64,000 bases of DNA from Bacillus sp. BGMRC 2118 (GTDB lineage: Bacteria > Bacillota > Bacilli > Bacillales > SA4). Made by a program: the position numbers and the translations under genes. The stretch is from the NCBI GenBank assembly GCA_008364785.1, contig VTTJ01000010.1, positions 124,001 through 188,000 on the forward strand. The letters run 5' to 3'. Within the stretch, counting starts at the first letter, position 1, and each line of letters opens with the position of its first letter. Shown here piece by piece: positions 1-7,702 of the stretch. The notes under the pieces were generated by a model that saw only the letters and a program-made list of their open reading frames with translations, was not told the origin of the DNA and did no database searches.

Positions 1-488
1 AATGTGGGGCAAGTCTGAGCCACTCAGAATTTTTACTTCAATATGGTAAACCTGTAATGGCTACATCACCAAGTATTGAAATGCTTGAAGTAAGAGAGGA
101 AGATTTATCAGAGGTCATCACCATTCATTCAAAGGCTTTTGGAGTGAGTGAGAATGAAGCAAGAGGAGTTATTGAACAGAATTTTTCTTCTAATATGTAC
201 AACATGCTGTTAGCAAAAGATAAAGGTTGTACGGTGGGTAGCTTATCCATCCTAAATAGAGAGAGCTACTATATCTCAGCATTTTCTGTAGATCCTCTAT
301 TCCAAGGAAAGGGTATTGGAAAACAAATGTTACTTCAGACTGTTCAATCTCTAGGGGGAAATCAGTCCATCATGATCGAAGTAGAAGTAAATAATGACCA
401 TGCACTAAAATTATATCAAGCCTGTGGATTTGTAATTAAAGCTGGATTTAATTACTATAAATTAAATACCTCATTTGAAAAGGAGTAA
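1..488 (+). CDS. GNAT-family N-acetyltransferase, 5' truncated by the window edge
   Basis: The frame is open from base 3, so the gene starts before the window; the first ATG inside it (57) is internal. The visible 161 residues end in a GNAT acetyl-CoA fold: the motif A stretch VDPLFQGKGIGKQML carries the QxxGxG pyrophosphate-binding signature, and NNDHALKLYQACGF is the usual C-terminal helix and strand. About 40 residues precede this domain and look like the end of another beta strand (HSEFLLQYG), which would fit a double-GNAT protein. The substrate cannot be told from sequence. The RBS of the next gene overlaps this gene's stop codon, so the two are probably co-transcribed. Confidence 0.8.
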   Translation, partial: CGASLSHSEFLLQYGKPVMATSPSIEMLEVREEDLSEVITIHSKAFGVSENEARGVIEQNFSSNMYNMLLAKDKGCTVGSLSILNRESYYISAFSVDPLFQGKGIGKQMLLQTVQSLGGNQSIMIEVEVNNDHALKLYQACGFVIKAGFNYYKLNTSFEKE

Positions 489-490
489 TT

Positions 491-1240
491 ATGAATCCAG
501 TTATTGAAACAATAGTAAACCATCGTTCCATTCGAGACTTTGAGGATAAACAGCTATCTGACGATCAAATTATGTCGATCGTAAATTGTGCACAAGCTGG
601 ATCAACCTCAAGTTTCATCCAGGCTTACAGCATAATTGGTGTAAATGATGTGGAAAAGAAAAAGAAGCTGGCGCAATTAGCTGGAAATCAGTCATATGTT
701 GAAAAAAATGGCCACTTTTTTGTATTTTGTGCAGACTTACATCGTCATGATGTTATAGCTGAATTGGAAGGGGCTGACTTAGAACCCTCTTTAGAAAGTA
801 CAGAGAAGTTCATGGTTAGTTTAATAGATGCTACAATTGCTGCTCAAAATGCTGCTTTAGCTGCCGAATCAATGGGATTAGGGATCTGTTACATTGGAGG
901 AATTCGGAATAACTTAGAAGCAGTGTGTGACGTATTGCAAACACCCAAACATGTAGTGCCGTTATTTGGATTAGCTGTAGGCTATCCTAAAACGAATACA
1001 GGCCAAAAACCAAGGCTGCCCTTTGCAAACGTCTATCATGAAAATGTCTACCAACAAGACCGTGAGTTATACAAAAATCAGCTAGAACAATATAATGAAA
1101 CGATTTCTGAATATTACCAAGAACGGACAAAAGGTGCTCGTAAAGATTCATGGACAGGCCAAATGTCAAATATGTTAAAAGAGCCTAAGAGAATGTATAT
1201 GAAACAGTTTGTAGAAGGAAAAGGATTAAATAAAAAGTAA
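491..1240 (+). CDS. nfrA1: FMN-dependent NADPH oxidoreductase (nitroreductase family), NfrA1-like
   Basis: The 249-residue length and sequence match the NfrA/YwcG flavin oxidoreductases of Bacillus, soluble FMN enzymes that use NADPH to reduce quinones, nitro compounds or disulfides. The N-terminal HRSIRDFED and the STSSFIQAYSI segment are phosphate- and isoalloxazine-binding parts of the fold. ESMGLGICYIGGIRN is the conserved central motif, and the C-terminal extension (YYQERTKG onward) is characteristic of this subgroup. It starts 2 nt after the acetyltransferase stop, with AAGGAG in the preceding gene's last codons. A repeat element follows directly; no separate terminator is obvious. Confidence 0.85.
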   Translation: MNPVIETIVNHRSIRDFEDKQLSDDQIMSIVNCAQAGSTSSFIQAYSIIGVNDVEKKKKLAQLAGNQSYVEKNGHFFVFCADLHRHDVIAELEGADLEPSLESTEKFMVSLIDATIAAQNAALAAESMGLGICYIGGIRNNLEAVCDVLQTPKHVVPLFGLAVGYPKTNTGQKPRLPFANVYHENVYQQDRELYKNQLEQYNETISEYYQERTKGARKDSWTGQMSNMLKEPKRMYMKQFVEGKGLNKK

Positions 1241-1257
1241 AAAGAAGACTAACATTA

Positions 1258-1670
1258 AGAGGCTGGGACATATATACTTCCGTTAATAGCAAACCCGAAC
1301 TATTAGGTGGCATTTCAATGAATATTTCGCCTAATAATTCGGGTATTTATTTATTTTTAACTGACTTGTTGATTTGCAAAAGCATACTTTTATTATAACT
1401 AAGTGGAATGGAGCGAAAGCCACTCGGGCTTCTGTGGGAGATAGAGGAAATGCTGAGACTCCGCAGGCGCAGCTGAGGAGGTAGGTTTTTTCACGGATAG
1501 TGAAAATAACCATCAGGTTCCTCCCCACGGTATCCGGCGAGTGGCAGTAGCGCAATGGAACGAACTTGTTCTCCCAATTAAACAAATTAATTAGTAACAG
1601 ATTATAAGAATAGTAATTTAGATAATGTTCGTATAAGGGAATAGATTATTAAGTTATGTCCCAGCCCCTT
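1258..1670. repeat. Interspersed repeat with GAGGCTGGGACATA inverted ends, copy 1
   Basis: About 413 bp bounded by AGAGGCTGGGACATA and its imperfect inverse TTATGTCCCAGCCCC. Inside lie an AT-rich hairpin (CCCGAACTATTAGG...CCTAATAATTCGGG, 1292-1346) and a GC-rich block around 1405-1560 (GGAATGGAGCGAAAGCCACT...). Related copies lie at 17464-17850 (opposite internal orientation), 30604-30932 and 34695-34965. It has no convincing coding capacity; an 84-codon frame inside it is not protein-like. No clear target duplication flanks it. Confidence 0.85.
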
Positions 1671-1720
1671 TAGCTAACAAGGGAAACCACCTACAAAGGA
1701 TACAGCGCAAGCAGAGTCCT

Positions 1721-2306
1721 TTAATTACTCCACTTATCAACGAAAGTTGTTTGAAGAGCATTCATTTTCTGAACAAGGGTGACAACGTTATCTTCAATGA
1801 CAATATTATTCAAGAACTCTCTTTTTAGAAAGCCCTCCGTCACCATATGTTCTAGTAAGTGAAGGAGAGGCGTATAGAATTGTTGTACATTAAGTAACCC
1901 TATAGGCTTGGAATGATATCCAATTTGAAACCATGTCATGACCTCAGCTACCTCTTCTAACGTCCCGATCCCTCCTGGTAATGCAATAAAACCATCTGCA
2001 AGTTCATACATTTTGGCTTTCCTTTCATGCATATGTTCGGGCGATATGTAGATGAGTTAATGGGACGTGTTCGACCATATCATATATTTTCCTGGGGATA
2101 ACGCCTGTAACGGTACCATTATTAGATAACACTGAGCGTGCTAACTCACCCATAATCCCGACATTACCACCACCGTATATAAGCTCAATATCATGCCTTG
2201 CTAGATAGAGCCCCAGTTCTTTTGCTTGAGCGATATAATCAGGATGATGACCAACACTTGACCCCATAAATACACAAATATGCTTTAACTCCTTCATCAA
2301 CAACAC
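1721..2306 (-). pseudogene. LOG-family (TIGR00730) nucleotide phosphoribohydrolase, frameshifted
   Basis: Two overlapping frames make up one protein of the LOG / 'lysine decarboxylase-like' family, which hydrolyses nucleoside 5'-monophosphates to a free base and ribose 5-phosphate. The N-terminal frame (2025-2306) has the Rossmann start ICVFMGSS and YGGGNVGIMGELA. The C-terminal frame (1721-2032) begins at MHERKAKM and carries the active-site PGGIGTLEEVAEVMTW. The frames are offset by one base near 2033: removing one T from the TATAT stretch joins ..HIART to MHERKAKM with exactly the family's usual spacing. It is either a recent inactivating insertion or a sequencing error. The RBS of the first half is weak. 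Confidence 0.8.
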
Positions 2307-2533
2307 CCCTTATTATGGAAATTTATATGAGAGGAACTATATCACTTTTATTATTTAATATAAAGTGTTTGTCCGGTTTAATGAGAATATTAATTGATAA
2401 TCGATTCTGCAACGATTCCCTTCTGGTAGCGTTATTCCAAGAAAAGTAGTGATATTCCTACTGAAATACATGATTATTATGGAATATATTTGATATAATA
2501 TTTTTTAGGGTTGAATTAAGGAATGAACCTACA

Positions 2534-2547
2534 CATAAACGTTTACA
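2534..2547 (+). promoter_or_regulatory. cre-like / LacI-family operator upstream of the alpha-glucosidase
   Basis: CATAAACGTTTACA matches the CcpA catabolite-response consensus TGWAANCGNTNWCA at all but the first two positions and is centred on a palindromic AAACGTTT. It lies 53 bp before the GH13 start, where CcpA or a local sugar repressor of the LacI family would act. No regulator gene is adjacent. Confidence 0.55.
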
Positions 2548-2599
2548 TTAAGAAGTAAGTTGTTTTAGTAATAGGTGCAGGATAAAGGAGTGTTTGTGA

Positions 2600-4264
2600 T
2601 TGAATAAGGTTTGGTGGAAAGAAGCAGTAGCTTATCAAATATATCCTCGTAGTTTTATGGACTCTAATGGAGATGGGATAGGAGATATTAAAGGGGTTAT
2701 TTCCAAGTTGGATTATATAAAAGGACTTGGTATTGACGTCATTTGGATTTGTCCAATCTTCAAATCTCCAAATAGTGATAATGGTTATGATATTAGCGAT
2801 TATCAAGATATCATGGATGATTTTGGAACAATGGAAGACTTTGATGAATTACTATCAGAAGTACATAAAAGAGGAATGAAACTAATATTAGATTTAGTTG
2901 TGAACCATACAAGTGATGAACATCCTTGGTTTATAGAGTCTCGTTCATCAAAGGATAACCCGAAGCGTGACTGGTACATCTGGAGAGATGGAAAAGACGG
3001 CAAAGAGCCTAGCAACTGGGAAAGTATCTTCAGCGGTTCAGCATGGGAGTATGATGAAAAGACAGAACAGTATTATTTACATGTGTTCGCAATCAAGCAG
3101 CCTGACCTAAATTGGGAAAATAAAGAAGTAAGAGATGCAGTATATGAAATGATTAATTGGTGGTTAGATAAAGGAATAGATGGCTTCCGTGTGGATGCAA
3201 TTTCTCATATAAAGAAAAAAGAAGGATTCCCTGATATGCCGAATCCCAAAAACTTAGATTATGTATCTTCCTTTGACGGTCATATGAACCAAGAAGGAAT
3301 TCAGGAGTTTTTAGAAGAGTTAAAAGAGCAAACGTTTGCACGCTACGACATTATGACAGTTGGAGAAGCAAATGGTGTAAAGCTGGAGCAGGCTGATGAA
3401 TGGGTAGGCGAGAAGAACGGGAAGTTCAATATGATTTTTCAGTTTGAGCACCTGGGTCTATGGGATAAAGGTGACAACGGTGACGTTGACCTAATCCAAC
3501 TGAAGAAAACATTAACAAAGTGGCAAAAAGGGCTCGAAGATAAAGGCTGGAATGCACTGTTCCTAGAGAATCATGACCAACCAAGGTCAGTATCTACTTG
3601 GGGAAATGATAAAGAATATTTAACTGAAAGTGCAAAAGCACTGGCAACGATGTACTTTTTTATGCAAGGTACACCATTTATTTATCAAGGTGAAGAAATC
3701 GGAATGACAAATGTCCGCTTTGAAACGATTGGTGAGTATGATGACGTTGGAATGAAGAATTACTATGCGATCGAAACAAAAAAAGGTAGATCTCATGAAG
3801 AAATCATGGACATAATTTGGAGAAGCGGGCGTGATAATTCACGTACGCCGATGCAATGGAATGACAGTGTAAATGGTGGATTCACCACTGGTAAACCATG
3901 GTTGGGAGTAAATGAAAACTATAAAACAATAAATGTAATGGCGCAGGAGCAAGATACTAATTCAATTTTGAATTTTTATAAATCAATGATCAAGCTTCGC
4001 AAAAATGAAGAGGTATTTGTATATGGAAATTATGATTTATTGTTAGAAAATGACGAAAATATCTATGCCTATACAAGAACACTTGGATCAGATGTTGCCT
4101 TAGTAATTAGTAATATTAGCAGTGAAGAGACAGAATACGCTTATGAAAAGCTACCAGTTTCAAGCGAAAAGTTAGTACTGAAAAATTATGATGTAGAGGA
4201 TCATAAAGACCTTACATCATTTGTAATGAAGCCTTGGGAAACAAGAGTTTATGTCCTAAAGTAA
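2600..4264 (+). CDS. GH13 exo-alpha-glucosidase (maltase / oligo-1,6-glucosidase family)
   Basis: This 554-residue cytoplasmic enzyme releases glucose from malto- or isomalto-oligosaccharides. It begins with WWKEAVAYQIYPRSFMDSNG, typical of MalL-type enzymes. The GH13 regions are visible: DLVVNHTSDEH (region I), GFRVDAI with nucleophile D199, VGEANG with acid/base E256, and ENHDQPR with D326. The residue after the nucleophile is Ala200. In this family Val here favours alpha-1,6 and Thr/Ala favours alpha-1,4 bonds, so a maltase-like preference is inferred. The start is TTG with AAAGGAG nine bases upstream. It is a single gene with its own operator and terminator and no transporter beside it. 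Trehalose-6-phosphate hydrolase is a less likely alternative. Confidence 0.88.
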   Translation: MNKVWWKEAVAYQIYPRSFMDSNGDGIGDIKGVISKLDYIKGLGIDVIWICPIFKSPNSDNGYDISDYQDIMDDFGTMEDFDELLSEVHKRGMKLILDLVVNHTSDEHPWFIESRSSKDNPKRDWYIWRDGKDGKEPSNWESIFSGSAWEYDEKTEQYYLHVFAIKQPDLNWENKEVRDAVYEMINWWLDKGIDGFRVDAISHIKKKEGFPDMPNPKNLDYVSSFDGHMNQEGIQEFLEELKEQTFARYDIMTVGEANGVKLEQADEWVGEKNGKFNMIFQFEHLGLWDKGDNGDVDLIQLKKTLTKWQKGLEDKGWNALFLENHDQPRSVSTWGNDKEYLTESAKALATMYFFMQGTPFIYQGEEIGMTNVRFETIGEYDDVGMKNYYAIETKKGRSHEEIMDIIWRSGRDNSRTPMQWNDSVNGGFTTGKPWLGVNENYKTINVMAQEQDTNSILNFYKSMIKLRKNEEVFVYGNYDLLLENDENIYAYTRTLGSDVALVISNISSEETEYAYEKLPVSSEKLVLKNYDVEDHKDLTSFVMKPWETRVYVLK

Positions 4265-4272
4265 TGGTAGTA

Positions 4273-4306
4273 AGACTTAGTCATCATTTTGGCTAAGTCT
4301 TTTTTT
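4273..4306 (+). terminator. Rho-independent terminator after the alpha-glucosidase
   Basis: AGACTTAG and CTAAGTCT form an 8-bp stem followed by seven T's. Confidence 0.85.
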
Positions 4307-4393
4307 CTGAAACCTTTATAGTGTCAATACGTATAGTAAGTAAGCAAAAAATAGAGGGAATGAAATCAAAGGGAGTGCCATATATTTTTAGGG

Positions 4394-4420
4394 TTGCAGC
4401 ACTTTGGGTTATGGTATAAT
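4394..4420 (+). promoter_or_regulatory. Probable sigma-A promoter for the DUF975 gene
   Basis: TTGCAG (4394-4399) and an extended -10 element TGGTATAAT (TATAAT at 4415-4420) are separated by 15 bp. The translation start lies 32 bp downstream. Confidence 0.5.
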
Positions 4421-4451
4421 TCCCCTAGAAAGAGAAAAAGGATGTGTCGGC

Positions 4452-5117
4452 ATGAGGATTGGAGAAGTTAAGTCACAAGCAAGAGCCGCGTTACGTGGTA
4501 AATGGGGTCTGGCAGTAGGAACTGCATTTTTAATTGGACTTATTGCAAATGTTGTACCTAGTTTAGTAGAAGTCTTTTTGGGTGGTGGATTTGGTAACTA
4601 TATTAACCAAGAAGAAACTACTGTTGCTGGTTCAATTGGCAGCTTGATAGCGTCCATACTATTAATTCCACTTGGTATTGGACTGTACTGGTTTTTCTTA
4701 CGTCTAGTAAGAGACGAGAACCCAACACTTGGTTCAGTATTTGAAGTTTATGCAGATCTGAAGGTTAGTCTTAAGTTAATTGTAACGAGTATTGTAGTTG
4801 GAATATTTGTATTCTTATGGTCATTATTATTAATCATCCCAGGTATTATCAAAGGTTTGGCTTACTCACAGGCATTTTATATTTTAAAGGATAAGCCAGA
4901 GTATGGTACGCTACAAGCCATTACAGAAAGTAGAAAGCTGATGGACGGCTATAAGTGGAAGTATTTCCTTTTACAATTAAGCTTTATCGGTTGGATTTTA
5001 TTATCCATCTTAACACTTGGAATTGGACTTCTATGGGTCATTCCATACATGAATGCTTCATATGCAGCATTTTATCAAAACCTGGTGAATACAAATAATC
5101 CTGTCATAGAAGAATAA
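4452..5117 (+). CDS. DUF975-family integral membrane protein
   Basis: The protein has 221 residues from the ATG at 4452. This start is preferred over the in-frame codon at 4404 because AAAGGA precedes it and because MRIGEVKSQARAALRGKWG is the normal DUF975 N-terminus. The rest is hydrophobic, with about five or six membrane segments, including one near residues 25-45, a glycine/leucine-rich pair near 75-100 and a PGIIKGLAYSQAFYIL segment. The conserved late motif ESRKLMDGYKWKYFLLQLSFIGW marks the family. Its function is unknown. It is monocistronic, between its own promoter and terminator. Confidence 0.8.
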   Translation: MRIGEVKSQARAALRGKWGLAVGTAFLIGLIANVVPSLVEVFLGGGFGNYINQEETTVAGSIGSLIASILLIPLGIGLYWFFLRLVRDENPTLGSVFEVYADLKVSLKLIVTSIVVGIFVFLWSLLLIIPGIIKGLAYSQAFYILKDKPEYGTLQAITESRKLMDGYKWKYFLLQLSFIGWILLSILTLGIGLLWVIPYMNASYAAFYQNLVNTNNPVIEE

Positions 5118-5130
5118 TAGTTTAGTAGAC

Positions 5131-5165
5131 AGAAGCATCTCGAAAATTGTGAGATGCTTCTTTTT
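5131..5165 (+). terminator. Rho-independent terminator after the DUF975 gene
   Basis: AGAAGCATCTC pairs with GAGATGCTTCT across an AT-rich loop, followed by TTTTTATTT. Confidence 0.85.
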
Positions 5166-5440
5166 ATTTGATTTTATAGGCAAGTTGTCCTTTGCAAAAT
5201 GTCATGAACACTTCATGCTCTTGATTTAAGAAAACTAAATCTGCATCTTTACCTATGGTGATGCCTCCTTTTCTGTTATACACATTTAGTTGCTTGGCTG
5301 GATTCGTTGATGTCATTTTAATTATTTATTTAAAGGAACAGTTTGTGTAGGTTTGAAAGTATCGGATCGCATCAATCATAGAAAGTGTACTTGCCATCTA
5401 TAAGCGCTGCTTTTGTTTCGTCCACACTACAGATTGTCCT
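5164..5440 (-). pseudogene. nagA: Decayed nagA (N-acetylglucosamine-6-phosphate deacetylase) 3' end
   Basis: Read on the minus strand, three short pieces in different frames line up in order with the C-terminal quarter of NagA. They are VDETKAALIDGK (about 5390-5430), then STLSMIDAIRYFQTYTNCSFK ending in TAA, then MTSTNPAKQLNVYNRKGG followed by GKDADLVFLN...CKGQLAYKIK and a stop at 5164. The amidohydrolase C-terminal signature GKDADLV is intact, but at least two frame breaks and a short deletion separate the pieces. Nothing similar to the metal-binding N-terminal domain remains upstream. The gene is a relic and cannot give an active deacetylase. Confidence 0.75.
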
Positions 5441-5540
5441 AAATTAATACAGGTTTATAAGCACTTTCTTCACCTAGCTTTATAGCTAATTATGCTAAAT
5501 TCAATTTCATAATATAAACAAAAATAATGCCCAAAAATAA

Positions 5541-5567
5541 AAGCCCTGTACGAAAAGTACAGGGCTT
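5541..5567 (-). terminator. Terminator downstream of the peroxiredoxin gene
   Basis: A perfect 11-bp stem AAGCCCTGTAC / GTACAGGGCTT with a short loop. On the minus strand it is followed by TTTTATTTTT, so it ends the redox gene pair's transcript. Confidence 0.85.
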
Positions 5568-5580
5568 ACTTCATCACTTT

Positions 5581-5640
5581 TAAAGCAACGGGGGCAAGTC
5601 ACCCATTATGTTAAAGTGTGAAAGTGGTAGGTTTATCTAT
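5581..5640. repeat. Short G/C palindromic repeat (CGGGGGC...CCC type)
   Basis: TTAAAGCAACGGGGGCAAGT followed by CACCC and then GTTAAAGTGTGAAAGTGGTAG. The same arrangement recurs near 47884-47945 (TTAAAGCAGTGGGTGACAGG ... TTAAAGTGTTAAAATGGTAG) and in doubled form at 63520-63600. Its right end overlaps the last codons of the peroxiredoxin. Confidence 0.6.
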
Positions 5641-6124
5641 TTTCAAGCTTTGCAAGCTCATTGAAAATTTCATCATTTTCAGGTAGTTCGCTAATTGGGT
5701 GAACATCGATAAATTGGATAATTCCTTCTTTATCAATAATAAATAGCGCACGTTCTGACATACCGTTCTCATGTCGAACACCATAAGCATCTGTAACTGC
5801 ACCTTGTGGGTAGAAGTCAGATAATAATGGGTATGAGATACCACCAATAGATTTTTGCCATGCTTCATGGCTAGGTACACTGTCTACACTAATACCCAAA
5901 ACTTGGGTATTTAAGCCTTCAAAATCTTCGAGAGCATCCTCGTAAGAAGGCATTTGCGCGCCTCAGACAGGTGTCCAATCTAAAGGATAGAATGCAATGA
6001 ATACATTCTGTTTGCCAAGGTAATCTGATAGACTAACTTCGCGGTTGCCGTGAGCTTTTAGTGTAAAGTTTGGTGCTTTATCACCGACATTGAGCGTTTT
6101 TGTAACTGTTGCTCCTTTTGGCAT
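5633..6124 (-). CDS. Peroxiredoxin (AhpC/TSA fold) with in-frame TGA at the peroxidatic cysteine: candidate selenoprotein
   Basis: Read through the TGA at 5963-5965, this is a 163-residue thioredoxin-fold peroxidase that would reduce hydroperoxides in the cytoplasm. It starts MPKGATVTKTLNVGDKAPNF behind AAAGGAGG. The segment AFYPLDWTPV-(TGA)-GAQMPSYEDAL is the family's TPVC active-site loop, and TGA is codon 54, exactly where the peroxidatic Cys belongs. The 107 codons after it are undamaged (LGISVDSVPSHEAWQKS, YPLLSDFYPQGAV, RALFIIDKEGIIQF). No other Cys is present, so it would be a 1-Cys/1-Sec type. It follows a glutaredoxin-thioredoxin reductase fusion in the same direction, its plausible reductant. 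Alternatives: a Cys-to-stop point mutation, or a base-call error. Confidence 0.75.
5925..5947 (-). promoter_or_regulatory. SECIS-like hairpin just downstream of the TGA codon
   Basis: In the minus-strand mRNA, 16 to 38 nt after the TGA, UCUU-A-CGAG pairs with CUCGAAGA. This gives eight base pairs with one bulged A and the six-base apical loop GAUGCU. The first loop base is G, about 25 nt from the UGA. Bacterial SECIS elements characteristically have a short stem with a bulge and a G at the start of the loop at about this distance. An outer stem GCCUUC/GAAGGC also exists. This was read by eye; coding constraint could produce it by chance. Confidence 0.4.
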
Positions 6125-6190
6125 CGTACATCCTCCTTTAAAAAAAAAATTCTATATAATTAACTAGGAAAAAATGATTCTCCCAGAGAA

Positions 6191-7447
6191 TTAACTATAC
6201 TGAGCTTTCATTTTCTTTCTCTTATTTACATGCTGATCTGCTCCAAGAGCGGCAATACAACCATCAGCAGCAGAAATAACGGCCTGTTTAATTGGAGTTC
6301 GTCTTGCATCTCCTCCAGCAAAAACACCATCAACGCTTGTGCGTAATGTTTCGTCTACGTTTACATAGCCTTCTTCATCACGTTCTACAGCATCCTTAAG
6401 GAAATCAGTACCCGGCTTTAAACCTGCTAGGTATAAGAATACACCATCAATTTCCCAAGTGATTTCATTTTTATCAGCATCACGAACAACAATTCGTTCC
6501 ACCTTTTTGTCACCTTGGATTTCTTTTAAGCGATGATTCCAAAGAACTGTGATGTTTTCAACAGACTTTAGTTCATCTGCACTTGTTTCACCTTTTAGCT
6601 TATTAGTAGGAACTAATAAATTTACTTCTTTTGCAAATTTAGAAAGTGCAAGAGCTTCATGAACGGCTTCATCTGTATCTCCTACTACAGCTACAATGCG
6701 ATCTTTAAAGAATGCAGCGTCACAAGTAGAGCAATAGCTTACACCTCTGCCTGTAAATTCTTCTTCACCTTTAATCTTGCTACCTGGTGCTTTTGCTCCA
6801 ACAGCAATGAATACACTCTTCGCTTTAATCGTTCCTTCCGGAAGTTCTAGAAGCTTGATGTCTTCATTTGAGAAATCAACATTCAATACATTAGATCGAA
6901 TCATTGTCGTTCCGAAGTCTTTTGCTTGAATGTGCATTTTATGAAGTAGCTCTTGTCCTGTTACTTCACCAGGAACTCCAGGATAGTTAGCAATCTTATG
7001 TGTGATTGCCAATGTACCGGAAGTTGGAGACTTATCAATGATTAATGTTTTTAATCGTGCACGTGCAGCATAAACCGCAGCGGATGCACCAGCAGGTCCA
7101 CCACCAATTGTAACAAAATCATAGACTTCTTCAAAGATTTCTTTTGAAGGTTCTTGGAATAATTCTTCTTCCTTTGCTTCTGTTGTAGTCGTTGGTGCCT
7201 TGGCAACACCTTCACCTGTTACACCTAAAGCCTTTTTCATCTTATTAGGACGATAGCCAATAAAAGCTTCCCCATCAATAAAAGCAACAGGAGTTGAAAA
7301 AATACCTTGCTCATGGAGATCTTCAAAAAATTGAGGGTTTTCAGTTACGTTGCGCTCCTCATACTCAAATCCCCATTCTTTAAATTCATTTTTCATTTTC
7401 TCACAGTAAGGACAACCTGTACTACTATATAAAATAATGTTAGCCAT
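6191..7447 (-). CDS. Glutaredoxin-thioredoxin reductase fusion (NAD(P)H-dependent disulfide oxidoreductase)
   Basis: The protein has 418 residues from ATG 7447, which has GGAGG upstream; an earlier in-frame codon at 7510 lacks an RBS. Residues 1-75 are a glutaredoxin domain with CPYC at 12-15 and the cis-Pro TPVAFIDGE. A Thr/Glu-rich linker (about 84-105) leads to a thioredoxin-reductase domain with FAD motif GGGPAG at 115-120, the redox pair C239-S-T-C242, and the late FAD motif DGVFAGGDARRTPIKQ. Electrons would flow from NAD(P)H through FAD and the CSTC pair to the glutaredoxin CPYC, then to a partner. The peroxiredoxin 66 nt downstream is the obvious candidate. The native electron donor cannot be told. 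Confidence 0.88.
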   Translation of the reverse strand: MANIILYSSTGCPYCEKMKNEFKEWGFEYEERNVTENPQFFEDLHEQGIFSTPVAFIDGEAFIGYRPNKMKKALGVTGEGVAKAPTTTTEAKEEELFQEPSKEIFEEVYDFVTIGGGPAGASAAVYAARARLKTLIIDKSPTSGTLAITHKIANYPGVPGEVTGQELLHKMHIQAKDFGTTMIRSNVLNVDFSNEDIKLLELPEGTIKAKSVFIAVGAKAPGSKIKGEEEFTGRGVSYCSTCDAAFFKDRIVAVVGDTDEAVHEALALSKFAKEVNLLVPTNKLKGETSADELKSVENITVLWNHRLKEIQGDKKVERIVVRDADKNEITWEIDGVFLYLAGLKPGTDFLKDAVERDEEGYVNVDETLRTSVDGVFAGGDARRTPIKQAVISAADGCIAALGADQHVNKRKKMKAQYS

Positions 7448-7702
7448 TAAATAGCCTCCTCCGATCAATATAACAATTATTACTTTATAATAATGATAAA
7501 GAAGAGTCAAGCCAGTTTAGTTATTAAGTAGCTGGTAAAACAAGGCTAACATAACTTAGACAAATTTATATAGTGATAAAGTATTCGTCTGGGTCGAATG
7601 ATGTCGAAATGATATTCTTTACTTCTAAAAATGAGTGTTTTACTATATATGGTAAGGACTATCGTCGCATTTTTTTATTTTCTGATATAACAAAAGTACT
7701 AT

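Noticed and set aside
1331..1585. Open frame of 84 codons on the minus strand
   Set aside because: It lies wholly inside a repeat element whose other copies do not keep the frame open.
2025..2033. Programmed frameshift in the LOG-family gene
   Set aside because: No slippery heptamer, internal Shine-Dalgarno or downstream structure was seen, so a mutation or base-call error is simpler.
5536..5620. CRISPR-like or tandem repeats near the peroxiredoxin end
   Set aside because: Only a single terminator hairpin and one dispersed palindrome; no regular spacing.
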